From assembly GCA_947459295.1 (NCBI GenBank), contig CANHCY010000015.1:1-42803 (forward strand): a DNA stretch of 42,803 nucleotides. Direction: 5' to 3'. Of the stretch, positions 35,441-42,803 are shown piece after piece. This stretch comes from Chitinophagaceae bacterium (GTDB lineage Bacteria; Bacteroidota; Bacteroidia; Chitinophagales; Chitinophagaceae). Numbering within the stretch: the first letter of the stretch is position 1; each line of letters opens with the position of its first letter. The notes under the pieces were generated by a model. That model was not told the DNA's origin, ran no database searches, and was given only the letters and a program-made list of their open reading frames with translations. The position numbers were made by a program, and so were the translations under genes.

Positions 35441-36701
35441 CCATACACCGCTTGCCGAAAGAATGCGGCCTAGTAAACTAGAAGACCTAGTTGGCCAACA
35501 ACACTTAACAGGCAAGGGAAGTATTTTAAACACAAGTATTGCAAAGGGTCACATTCCTTCCATGATTTTGTGGGGCCCTCCAGGGGTTGGAAAAACAACC
35601 ATTGCCAATATTATTGCGCACCAACTCAATGCTCCTTACTTTCAACTTAGTGCTATTAGTAGTGGCGTTAAAGAAGTACGTGAAGTAATAGAACAAGCAA
35701 AAGATCAAGCAGGGGCTGTACTTTTTATTGATGAGATCCACCGTTTTAATAAAGGACAACAAGATGCACTTTTAGCAGCTGTAGAAAAAGGCATTATAAC
35801 ACTCATAGGTGCCACTACCGAAAATCCTTCTTTTGAAGTAAACAACGCCTTACTTAGTAGGTGTCAAGTTTTTGTTTTAAAACAATTACAGGAGCAGGAT
35901 TTACATGCTTTAATTCATGAAGTAATCAAAAAGGATAATTACCTCTCAACCCTAACCATTCAATTAGAAGAAACAGCGGCATTATTTAAAATTGCCGGTG
36001 GTGATGCCAGAAAACTACTCAACCTATTAGAGCTTGTTGTTCAAACATATGCAGGCGAAAATGCTATTGTCATCACAGACAAAATTGTGATGCAAGTAGC
36101 GCAACAGAAATTAGCTATTTATGACAAGGGCGGTGAGCAGCACTACGATATTATTTCTGCCTTTATTAAAAGCATGCGTGGGAGTGATCCAAACGCAGCC
36201 GTATACTGGCTTGCGCGCATGATAGAAGGCGGTGAAGACGTAAAATTTATAGCAAGGCGCATGCTCATTTTTGCAAGCGAAGATATTGGAAACGCTAACC
36301 CAAATGCTTTACTGCTAGCCAACAATACTTTTGATGCGGTAAGTAAAATAGGATACCCCGAGTCGCGCATTATATTATCGCAGTGCGCTACGTATTTAGC
36401 TACTTCTCCCAAAAGCAATGCTGCGTATGTTGCCATCAATGATGCGCTAGCGCTCGTGGCTAAAACAGGTGACTTACCGGTTCCGCTACATTTACGCAAT
36501 GCGCCCACCAAACTGATGAAGCAAATGGATTATGGTAAAGATTATAAATATGCCCATTTAGGCGAAAATAATTTTGTGGACCTTGAATTTTTTCCGGAAG
36601 CCATTAAAGGTACTACGCTATACACCCCAGGCAACAATGCAAGAGAAAATGAAATTAGAAGCTTTCTAGTGCAGCGCTGGAAAAAGAAATACGGGTATTA
36701 A
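35433..36701 (+). CDS. rarA: Replication-associated recombination protein A (AAA+ ATPase)
   Basis: RarA/MgsA is a clamp-loader-like AAA+ protein that acts at stalled replication forks. From the chosen GTG start there are 422 residues: [19 protein letters not shown], Walker [10 protein letters not shown] (48-56), Walker [19 protein letters not shown] (97-114), sensor [10 protein letters not shown] and the late C-terminal [10 protein letters not shown] and [12 protein letters not shown] typical of the family. No ATG lies near the right place. GTG at 35433 gives [12 protein letters not shown], and TTG at 35427 would add two residues; the choice is a guess. The last bases overlap the convergent gene by four. 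Confidence 0.92.
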   Translation: MNNHTPLAERMRPSKLEDLVGQQHLTGKGSILNTSIAKGHIPSMILWGPPGVGKTTIANIIAHQLNAPYFQLSAISSGVKEVREVIEQAKDQAGAVLFIDEIHRFNKGQQDALLAAVEKGIITLIGATTENPSFEVNNALLSRCQVFVLKQLQEQDLHALIHEVIKKDNYLSTLTIQLEETAALFKIAGGDARKLLNLLELVVQTYAGENAIVITDKIVMQVAQQKLAIYDKGGEQHYDIISAFIKSMRGSDPNAAVYWLARMIEGGEDVKFIARRMLIFASEDIGNANPNALLLANNTFDAVSKIGYPESRIILSQCATYLATSPKSNAAYVAINDALALVAKTGDLPVPLHLRNAPTKLMKQMDYGKDYKYAHLGENNFVDLEFFPEAIKGTTLYTPGNNARENEIRSFLVQRWKKKYGY

Positions 36702-38158
36702 TTATTTTTTTGTGGTACCATACGACCCGACGTTCCTCTATCACCACCTTCATGGTATTCGGCATCTTCATTTACATCCCATAAATTATACAACTCTTTA
36801 CCTGCAATAATGTTTTTTGCAGCAAGCATAGCGGTCATCATGGAGTGGTCTTGGTTATTGTATTTGTGCATGCCATTACGGCCCACTAAATAAAGTCCAG
36901 GATAATTTGCTAAAGCATCTCTCACACTTTCTACCCTTGCCTTATAAAATTGATCGTATACAGGATATGCTTTGGGTTGTCTTACTACATATCCGTCCAC
37001 TACAGCCGATGCATTTGTAAGACCAATTTTTTCTATTTCTTTTTTACCAAGTGCAATTAAATCGGCGTCGGAACTGGTCCATAGTCCATCTCCTTCAAAA
37101 CAAAAATACTCGAGGCCATAACAAGCCATGCTTGGATCAGGCACCATAAACGGGCTCCATGATTTAAAGTTTTGAACCCTACCCACTTTTACTTTAGGAT
37201 CGTGTATATATATCCAGTTATCAGAAAAAGCATCTTCATCTTTACAAATAAGCACCACGGTTAAAAAATCACGATACCCAAGTGCAGCAGCGTTTGCAGC
37301 CACCGTTGCCGGAAACGCAGGTAACACATTGGCCACTAATTCACGCATCGGTGCCGATGATAGTACATAATCGAAACCGGTTACATGGCCCTGACTTGTA
37401 GTTTGTACCGTCCATGAATGATTACTGTATTCAATTTTTTGTACACCGCAATTCATATGCAGTGTAACACCCATCGCCTTGCTTTTTTCGGCACAGGCTT
37501 CCCACATCATACCTGGCCCCTGCTTGGGATATCTAAATGAATCGATGAGTGTTTTTATCACCTTGTCTTTATCAGTTGCCTTTTTGTTGGGTTTAAAAAG
37601 CGCATTAAAAATGGCACTGCTTAAAGAAAGTCCTTTAATACGCTGTGCTGCCCAGTCTGCACTGATTTCGGAACAAGGAATGCCCCAAACTTTTTCGGTA
37701 TAAGTTTTAAAGAAAATATTAAACAGTCTTTGACCAAATTGATTGGTTACCCACTCTTCAAAATTGGTTGGATTTTTTACAGGAAATACTTTTGCTTTTA
37801 AATAACTTAATACACACAATGCGCTTTCAAAAATGCCTAATTTTCGTAGGGCTTCAAAAGCAACAAGTGGATAAGAGAAAAAATGATTGTTATAATAGAT
37901 GCGTGAACTTCTTGGACGCTCCAACATTTCATCCCCTAAAATTTCAGTCCAAAAATCTTCTACCTCTTTAGATTTAGAGAAAAAGCGGTGACCGCCAATA
38001 TCGAAATGATAACCCTTATATGATTCAGTTCTAGAAATTCCACCTACATATTGCGGATCTTTTTCAAAAACAACCACTTCTTGGTTACCTTTTGCAAGTA
38101 GGTATGCGGCAGTTAAACCTGCTGGACCAGCTCCAATAATTGCGACTCTTTTTGACAT
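36698..38158 (-). CDS. NAD(P)/FAD-dependent oxidoreductase, UDP-galactopyranose mutase or protoporphyrinogen oxidase-like
   Basis: The 486 residues start with the FAD-binding [19 protein letters not shown] (GAGPAG at 9-14) and end the first strand with an acidic [26 protein letters not shown] and [12 protein letters not shown], together with the [19 protein letters not shown] region, resemble UDP-galactopyranose mutase and HemY-type amine oxidases used in cell-surface sugar metabolism. [19 protein letters not shown] near the end is the flavin-closing part. The substrate is not known. It converges on rarA with a four-base overlap. A one-mismatch CACCTTTG core lies upstream at 38194-38187. Confidence 0.85.
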   Translation of the reverse strand: MSKRVAIIGAGPAGLTAAYLLAKGNQEVVVFEKDPQYVGGISRTESYKGYHFDIGGHRFFSKSKEVEDFWTEILGDEMLERPRSSRIYYNNHFFSYPLVAFEALRKLGIFESALCVLSYLKAKVFPVKNPTNFEEWVTNQFGQRLFNIFFKTYTEKVWGIPCSEISADWAAQRIKGLSLSSAIFNALFKPNKKATDKDKVIKTLIDSFRYPKQGPGMMWEACAEKSKAMGVTLHMNCGVQKIEYSNHSWTVQTTSQGHVTGFDYVLSSAPMRELVANVLPAFPATVAANAAALGYRDFLTVVLICKDEDAFSDNWIYIHDPKVKVGRVQNFKSWSPFMVPDPSMACYGLEYFCFEGDGLWTSSDADLIALGKKEIEKIGLTNASAVVDGYVVRQPKAYPVYDQFYKARVESVRDALANYPGLYLVGRNGMHKYNNQDHSMMTAMLAAKNIIAGKELYNLWDVNEDAEYHEGGDRGTSGRMVPQKNN

Positions 38159-38266
38159 AGATATAGGGGTTATCGGTGTAAGATGGCAAAGGTGCTAAAT
38201 TAATATGGATCTACCACTATTTTTGGGCTTCAATTTATACTTATCTTTCCTCAAAATTCGCGCAAG

Positions 38267-38716
38267 ATGAACGCATTTAATTGGGACCTTGAAACCTTTG
38301 ATAACCTAACCAATAAGCAGTTGTATGCTATTTTAAAACTTCGTTGCGAAGTGTTTATTGTAGAGCAGGCTTGCAACTATCAAGACATTGATGGTAAAGA
38401 CTTTAAAAGTTTTCATTTGTGCGGATGGGATGGCGACGAGCTAGTTGCCTATGCCAGACTCATACCTGCTGGCGTATCGTTTAATGAAGTGTCTATTGGC
38501 CGCGTGTTAAGTTCACCAGCTTATCGCCGACAAGGAGCAGGCATTGGACTTATGCAAAACGCCATTGCCAATTGCTATGAAAAATTTGGGAAACAACCCA
38601 TCCGAATTGGTGCACAGTTATACCTTCAAAAATTTTATAGCAGTTTTGGGTTTATCAAAGATTCAGATATCTATCTGGAAGACGATATTGAACATATCGA
38701 AATGATCTTACCGTAA
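38267..38716 (+). CDS. GNAT family acetyltransferase (ElaA-type)
   Basis: The 149 residues show a GNAT fold. LRCEVFIVEQACNYQDIDGKD (from about residue 25) is the signature of the ElaA group, and the acetyl-CoA loop is RRQGAGIGL at 87-95. Substrate is unknown. The ATG at 38267 follows a one-mismatch TATCTTTC core (38242-38249). The last codons overlap the uvrA 3' end by nine bases on the other strand. Confidence 0.9.
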   Translation: MNAFNWDLETFDNLTNKQLYAILKLRCEVFIVEQACNYQDIDGKDFKSFHLCGWDGDELVAYARLIPAGVSFNEVSIGRVLSSPAYRRQGAGIGLMQNAIANCYEKFGKQPIRIGAQLYLQKFYSSFGFIKDSDIYLEDDIEHIEMILP

Positions 38717-41575
38717 TTCTGCTTTTACAAAACGGGCTGTATGACTTTCTTTGCAGCTTACCATTTGCTCGGGCGTACCTTCAAATAAAATAGTACCGCC
38801 TCCATCACCACCCTCTGGACCTAAGTCAATAATATGATCAGCTACTTTTATGACGTCTAAATTATGTTCAATTACAAGCACGGTATTCCCCCTGTCCACT
38901 AATTTATTGAGTACATCAATTAAATATTGAATGTCCTGAAAGTGAAGCCCCGTAGTAGGTTCATCCAAAATATAAAACGTCTTGCCCGTATCTTTCTTAC
39001 CAAGCTCTGTCGAAAGTTTCACACGCTGCGCTTCACCACCACTAAGCGTTACTGCCGATTGCCCCAAAGTAATATAACCGAGCCCCACTTCTTGTAGCAC
39101 TTTAATTTTTCGGAAAATAAATGGTACAGGTTGAAAAAATTCGCAAGCCTCATCTACTGTCATGTCTAAGACATCACTAATTGATTTCCCTTTATATCTG
39201 ATCTCCAATGTTTCACGGTTGTAACGTTTGCCATTGCATTTTTCACAATGCACATACACGTCTGGCAAAAAGTTCATTTCAATGACGCGCATACCGCCCC
39301 CCTCACAAATATCACAACGACCACCCTTTACATTAAAGGAAAAGCGACCTGCTGTATAGCCTCTTATTTTAGATTCTGCTAAAGCAGCAAATAAGGTTCT
39401 GATTTCGGTGAAGAATCCACAATACGTGGCCGGATTACTCCTTGGCGTCCTACCTATGGGCGACTGGTCCATTTCAATTACTTTGTCAATATGTTCAAGC
39501 CCTTTTATGGATTTAAATGGCATAGCCTGCTGCTTACTATCATAACAATGTTTAGATAATAGCGGGTAAAGCGTTTCATTGATGAGTGTAGATTTTCCAC
39601 TGCCACTCACGCCACTCACCACAATTAATTTCCCCAGCGGGAAACTTACAGAAACCTTTTTTAAATTATTACCTGTGGCTTCCTTTAAAACAATAGCATG
39701 TCCGTTGCCAGTTCGCCGCGCTGCAGGTACGGCAATTTTTTTCTTCCCATTTAAATACTTGGCCGTATCAGAATCAGAAAGAAGCACCTCCTGTGGCGTT
39801 CCAGCTGCAACAATTTTTCCACCATGCTTGCCAGCCTTTGGCCCTATGTCTACTAAATAATCAGCGGCTAGCATAATATCTTTATCGTGCTCCACCACTA
39901 AAATACTATTGCCTATATCGCGCAGATTTTGCAGTGCCTTAATAAGCTGCATATTGTCACGTTGATGTAATCCAATAGAAGGCTCATCTAAAATATAAGT
40001 GATGCCTTGTAATTGCGAACCAATTTGGGTAGCCAGTCTAATACGTTGAGATTCGCCCCCACTCAGTGTTTTAGAAGGTCTGTCTAAAGACAAATAGGTT
40101 AACCCAACATCGAGTAAAAAACCTACGCGCTCTCTAATCTCCTTTAAAATATCTTTTGCAATGGCATTGTCTTTTTTTGAAAGCTTTTTTTCAATGCCCT
40201 CAAACCATTTTAGCAGCTTATCTAAATTTAAATGACTTATCTCAGCAATATTTTTATCAGCAACTTTAAACCACAAACTTTCTTTTTTCAACCTAGCGCC
40301 TTCGCAACTTGGGCAGTGCTTTAGCTCCATAAACTGCTCCACCCATTCACGAAGCGCCTCGGTAATTCCTGTTCCGGTAAACCAACGTTTTAACATAGGC
40401 ACAACGCCTTCAAAAACACCTTCATAAGCACTAACAACCGTGGTTTCATCCATATCAAATGTAGACTCGGAAGGACCATCTGGCGTGCCGTATAACAATA
40501 GATTAATAGATTGTTCAGATAAACTACTGATGGGTTTATCGATACTAATTTTATGCTTTTTCGCAAGCACTTCTACTTGTTTAAATAAATAGGCTTCACG
40601 CTGCACACCAAGAGGGGCAATACCGCCTTCCTTAATACTTAATCCCCTATCCGGAATAATTTGTTCCAACGAAATTGAAAACACATTACCAAGCCCCTTA
40701 CAAGTAGGACATGCTCCATAAGGTGAGTTAAAAGAAAATGCATTAGGTGATGGGGTTTCGTAGCTAAGGCCTGTTTCTTCGCACATGAGTTGCTTTGCAT
40801 ACTGTACCACTTTATTTGATTCATGTACCATCAAAAACAAAAGCTCTTTTCCAAGTTTTAATGTTTGCTGTACACTTTGCGAAAGCCTTACTTTACTATC
40901 CGGCGTAACTTGCAAACGGTCTACTACAAGTTCTATATCATGAATTTTATAACGGTCTACTTGCAGTTTTGGTGTGAGGTCTACAATGTCTCCATCTATT
41001 CTAACTTTTAAAAATCCCTTTTTTCTAACTTCCTCAAAAAGTTCTCTGTAATGTCCCTTTCTTCCTCTAACAAGTGGCGCTAATAATACAATTTTTTTAT
41101 TGGCATATTTTTCGGTGATGGAAGCAACTATTTCTTCTTCGGTGAACTTCACCATTTTTTTACCCGTGTTATAACTATAGGCTTCTCCAATACGCGCATA
41201 GAGTAACCGCAAAAAATCATACACTTCGGTAACGGTTCCAACTGTTGATCTTGGATTTTTATTGGTGGTTTTTTGTTCAATAGAAATAACTGGTGAAAGC
41301 CCTGTAATTTTATCTACGTCTGGCCTTTCCATGTCACCCATAAACTGCCTAGCATATGCACCAAAACTTTCCATATACCTGCGCTGACCTTCGTTGTAAA
41401 TAGTATCAAAAGCGAGGGATGATTTTCCACTGCCACTTACCCCTGTAAAGACCACTAATTTATTTTTAGGAACACTGATATCAATATTTTTCAGGTTATG
41501 TTCTCTTGCGCCAAAAACTTCGATGCTTTCGGTATGAATACTAGAACTTATTGCGTTAGCGGATTTCTTTGCCAT
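38708..41575 (-). CDS. uvrA: Excinuclease ABC subunit A
   Basis: UvrA is the damage-sensing ATPase of nucleotide excision repair. The ATG at 41575 (MAKKSANAISSS) gives 955 residues, a normal length; an in-frame start 18 codons upstream is less likely. Two ABC modules are complete: Walker A GVSGSGKSSLAFDT and GVSGSGKSTLINET, signatures LSGGESQRIRLATQ and LSGGEAQRVKLSTEL, and Walker B VEHDKDIM and VIEHNLDV regions. Zinc sites are visible as CPTCKGLG with CPSCEGAR, and CDICEGGG with CEKCNG. The stop overlaps that of the acetyltransferase gene by nine bases. Confidence 0.97.
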   Translation of the reverse strand: MAKKSANAISSSIHTESIEVFGAREHNLKNIDISVPKNKLVVFTGVSGSGKSSLAFDTIYNEGQRRYMESFGAYARQFMGDMERPDVDKITGLSPVISIEQKTTNKNPRSTVGTVTEVYDFLRLLYARIGEAYSYNTGKKMVKFTEEEIVASITEKYANKKIVLLAPLVRGRKGHYRELFEEVRKKGFLKVRIDGDIVDLTPKLQVDRYKIHDIELVVDRLQVTPDSKVRLSQSVQQTLKLGKELLFLMVHESNKVVQYAKQLMCEETGLSYETPSPNAFSFNSPYGACPTCKGLGNVFSISLEQIIPDRGLSIKEGGIAPLGVQREAYLFKQVEVLAKKHKISIDKPISSLSEQSINLLLYGTPDGPSESTFDMDETTVVSAYEGVFEGVVPMLKRWFTGTGITEALREWVEQFMELKHCPSCEGARLKKESLWFKVADKNIAEISHLNLDKLLKWFEGIEKKLSKKDNAIAKDILKEIRERVGFLLDVGLTYLSLDRPSKTLSGGESQRIRLATQIGSQLQGITYILDEPSIGLHQRDNMQLIKALQNLRDIGNSILVVEHDKDIMLAADYLVDIGPKAGKHGGKIVAAGTPQEVLLSDSDTAKYLNGKKKIAVPAARRTGNGHAIVLKEATGNNLKKVSVSFPLGKLIVVSGVSGSGKSTLINETLYPLLSKHCYDSKQQAMPFKSIKGLEHIDKVIEMDQSPIGRTPRSNPATYCGFFTEIRTLFAALAESKIRGYTAGRFSFNVKGGRCDICEGGGMRVIEMNFLPDVYVHCEKCNGKRYNRETLEIRYKGKSISDVLDMTVDEACEFFQPVPFIFRKIKVLQEVGLGYITLGQSAVTLSGGEAQRVKLSTELGKKDTGKTFYILDEPTTGLHFQDIQYLIDVLNKLVDRGNTVLVIEHNLDVIKVADHIIDLGPEGGDGGGTILFEGTPEQMVSCKESHTARFVKAELR

Positions 41576-41656
41576 AGTAGAATGTAAATATAATAACAAC
41601 GAAGGGCTTGAATGGTTGAAAACATACAAATGTTAGTAGATATTAGACAAAGTTTT

Positions 41657-41688
41657 TTTGGGCGCTGTAAATTTCTGCCTTAATTTTA
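41657..41688 (+). promoter_or_regulatory. Promoter upstream of the SAM riboswitch
   Basis: TTTG at 41657-41660, a 20-base spacer and TAATTTTA at 41681-41688 (one mismatch from TAnnTTTG) give a predicted start near 41695, about 12 bases before the riboswitch P1 stem. Confidence 0.55.
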
Positions 41689-41705
41689 CAATAGTTCTTA
41701 AAAAA

Positions 41706-41822
41706 TCTTATCCAGAAAGGCAGAGGGAATGGCCCATTGATGCCTTGGCAACCCATATCATTCGCAGTGATATGAAGGTGCCAAATCCGTCCATCACATA
41801 CAATGTGCATGGAAAGATAAGT
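41706..41822 (+). promoter_or_regulatory. SAM-I (S-box) riboswitch aptamer
   Basis: The SAM-binding aptamer is recognisable. P1 is CTTATC at 41707-41712 with GATAAG at 41816-41821. The kink-turn GAGGGA is at 41723-41728, followed by GGCCC and TGCC/GGCA with the conserved GGCAACC at 41747-41753. P3 is CATATCA at 41754-41760 with TGATATG at 41768-41774. GGTGCCAAATCC lies at 41777-41788 and a P4 hairpin follows to 41811. Order and sequences match the S-box consensus. A terminator and a homoserine dehydrogenase gene follow, so it should switch off hom when S-adenosylmethionine is plentiful. Confidence 0.92.
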
Positions 41823-41862
41823 CAGCGACGTTTGATTTTTTGCCTTTGGCTTCTAATATTTC

Positions 41863-41896
41863 AAGCTCACCTGACTATATCTGGTGAGCTTTTTTA
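41863..41896 (+). terminator. Terminator of the riboswitch expression platform
   Basis: AAGCTCACC at 41863-41871 pairs with GGTGAGCTT at 41883-41891, followed by a T-run to 41896. It lies between the aptamer and the hom start at 41926, so control is most likely by transcription termination. The competing antiterminator is not obvious; AGGTG at 41776-41780 could pair with CACCT at 41868-41872, which is only five bases. Confidence 0.8.
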
Positions 41897-41925
41897 TTTT
41901 ATAGCATTGAAGAAAAAATAACAAA

Positions 41926-42803
41926 ATGGAAAATCAAAAAGTATTAAGAATTGGATTGTTTGGATTTGGCGTAGTGGGCGAAGGCCTTTATAAAGTATTA
42001 CAGCAAACGCCATCGCTAAAGGCAAGTATTGTAAAGGTTTGTATCAAAAACGTTGATAAAAAAAGAAACGCGCCAGCAGCACTGTTTACCACCAATAAAA
42101 ACGATCTATTACTAGATCCAAGTATCAATGTAATTGTAGAAGTAATCGATGACTCAGTAGCGGCATTTGATATCGTATCTACTGCACTTTTACAAGGCAA
42201 AGCCGTAGTTAGTGCCAGTAAAAAAATGATTGCTGATAACCTGCCTGCTTTACTAGCGCTACAACAAAAAACAGGACTTTCCTTTTTATATGAAGCAGCC
42301 GTTTGCGCATCTATTCCCGTCATCAGAAACCTAGAAGAATATTATGACAATGACCTTTTACACTCTATTAAAGCGATTGTAAACGGGTCAACTAATTTTA
42401 TATTAACCAAAATGTTTGAAGACAAGTTAAGTTTTCAAGCAGCGCTGATACTAGCTCAACAATTAGGTTTTGCAGAAAGCAATCCAAAATTAGATGTAGA
42501 AGGTTATGACGCACTTAATAAATGGACCGTTTTACTAGCGCATGCTTATGGTATTGTTGAAAAACCAGCAAACATATTGTTTAGCGGTATTCAAAATATT
42601 CAATTAAGCGACGCAGCTGTGGCACAAGAAAAAAAGCTAGACATCAAACTCATAGCCCAAGCAAAAAAATTAGCGAATGGAAAAGTGGCCGCATTTGTAC
42701 TGCCTCAACTTATAAGTCAAGCAGAGCCCCTTTCGTTTGTGAAAAACGAATACAATGGTGTTGTGATAGAAAGCGGATTTGCAGACAAACAATTCTTTTA
42801 TGG
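41926..42803 (+). CDS. hom: Homoserine dehydrogenase, partial (C-terminus off the right edge)
   Basis: The enzyme reduces aspartate semialdehyde to homoserine, the branch point to methionine and threonine. The 292 visible codons begin MENQKVLRIGLFGFGVVGEG, with the NAD(P) loop GFGVVG at 13-18. GKAVVSASKKMIA, EAAVCASIPVIRNLEEYYDN, VNGSTNFILTKMF and PKLDVEGYDALNKWTVLLAH are the substrate and catalytic blocks (D190, D195, K199 region). It appears monofunctional, with no aspartate kinase in front. The C-terminal part, possibly including an ACT-type regulatory domain, is outside the window. Expression is predicted to be governed by the SAM-I riboswitch. Confidence 0.93.
   Translation, partial: MENQKVLRIGLFGFGVVGEGLYKVLQQTPSLKASIVKVCIKNVDKKRNAPAALFTTNKNDLLLDPSINVIVEVIDDSVAAFDIVSTALLQGKAVVSASKKMIADNLPALLALQQKTGLSFLYEAAVCASIPVIRNLEEYYDNDLLHSIKAIVNGSTNFILTKMFEDKLSFQAALILAQQLGFAESNPKLDVEGYDALNKWTVLLAHAYGIVEKPANILFSGIQNIQLSDAAVAQEKKLDIKLIAQAKKLANGKVAAFVLPQLISQAEPLSFVKNEYNGVVIESGFADKQFFY

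Noticed and set aside
39579..39860. A plus-strand ORF inside uvrA
   Set aside because: It is the complementary shadow of conserved UvrA codons and has no start context or promoter.
41658..41921. An 87-residue plus-strand ORF before hom
   Set aside because: It covers the SAM-I aptamer and terminator; its translation is low in family features, and RNA structure explains the sequence.
1..42803. Mobile elements, CRISPR arrays, tRNA or rRNA genes, or a defence island
   Set aside because: No transposase, integrase, direct-repeat array, cloverleaf sequence or change in base use was seen at any scale.

Overview
The window is ordinary chromosomal DNA of a Bacteroidota bacterium, most likely a Chitinophagaceae-type member of the Chitinophagia. 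Four things point there. A secreted giant carries a C-terminal type IX secretion (Por) sorting domain. Many genes are preceded by the Bacteroidota promoter core TAnnTTTG, and no clear Shine-Dalgarno sequences were noticed. The gene set includes GSII next to GSIII glutamine synthetase and a ComA-like protein. The base composition is AT-leaning throughout. I see no insertion sequence, prophage, CRISPR array, tRNA or rRNA, and no break in composition that would suggest an island. The longest non-coding stretch is about 277 bases.

Layout from left to right. (1) 1-2555, minus strand: the str cluster rpsL, rpsG and fusA (fusA cut by the left edge), with a terminator between rpsG and fusA. (2) 2711-11340: a 1217-residue T9SS cargo protein, ilvE convergent with it, then a plus-strand run of an unknown protein with a possible HolD flavour, rdgB, and a secreted GH3 glycosidase with a PA14 insert. 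(3) 11343-14348, minus: aroE, a ComA-like phosphosulfolactate synthase and a TPR protein. (4) 14483-22578: two small secreted proteins of unknown role, then yidC, pyrG, hldD and purL on the minus strand. (5) 22856-26665, plus: GSII, GSIII and a small exported protein. (6) 26716-29250, minus: accC, accB and efp. (7) 29395-32997, plus: sucD, then a three-gene run of an alpha-2-macroglobulin-like remnant, an FAD oxidoreductase and a membrane protein. (8) 33089-36701, plus: aspS, a membrane protein and rarA. (9) 36698-41575: a UDP-galactopyranose-mutase-like flavoprotein, an ElaA-type acetyltransferase and uvrA. (10) 41657-42803: a SAM-I riboswitch with a terminator controlling a homoserine dehydrogenase gene cut by the right edge.

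Most genes are housekeeping: translation (S12, S7, EF-G, EF-P, AspRS), nucleotide metabolism (PyrG, PurL, RdgB), nitrogen assimilation (two unrelated glutamine synthetases), fatty-acid initiation (AccB and AccC), the TCA cycle (SucD), amino-acid synthesis (IlvE, AroE, Hom), envelope building (YidC, HldD) and DNA repair (UvrA, RarA). I found no large undescribed system. The points most worth a second look are the thioester-less alpha-2-macroglobulin-like protein and its operon partners, an EF-P whose tip has arginine instead of the usual PGK loop, the ComA homologue in a bacterium, the HolD-like protein, and the riboswitch arrangement before hom. Family assignments were made by reading the translations, not by database search.
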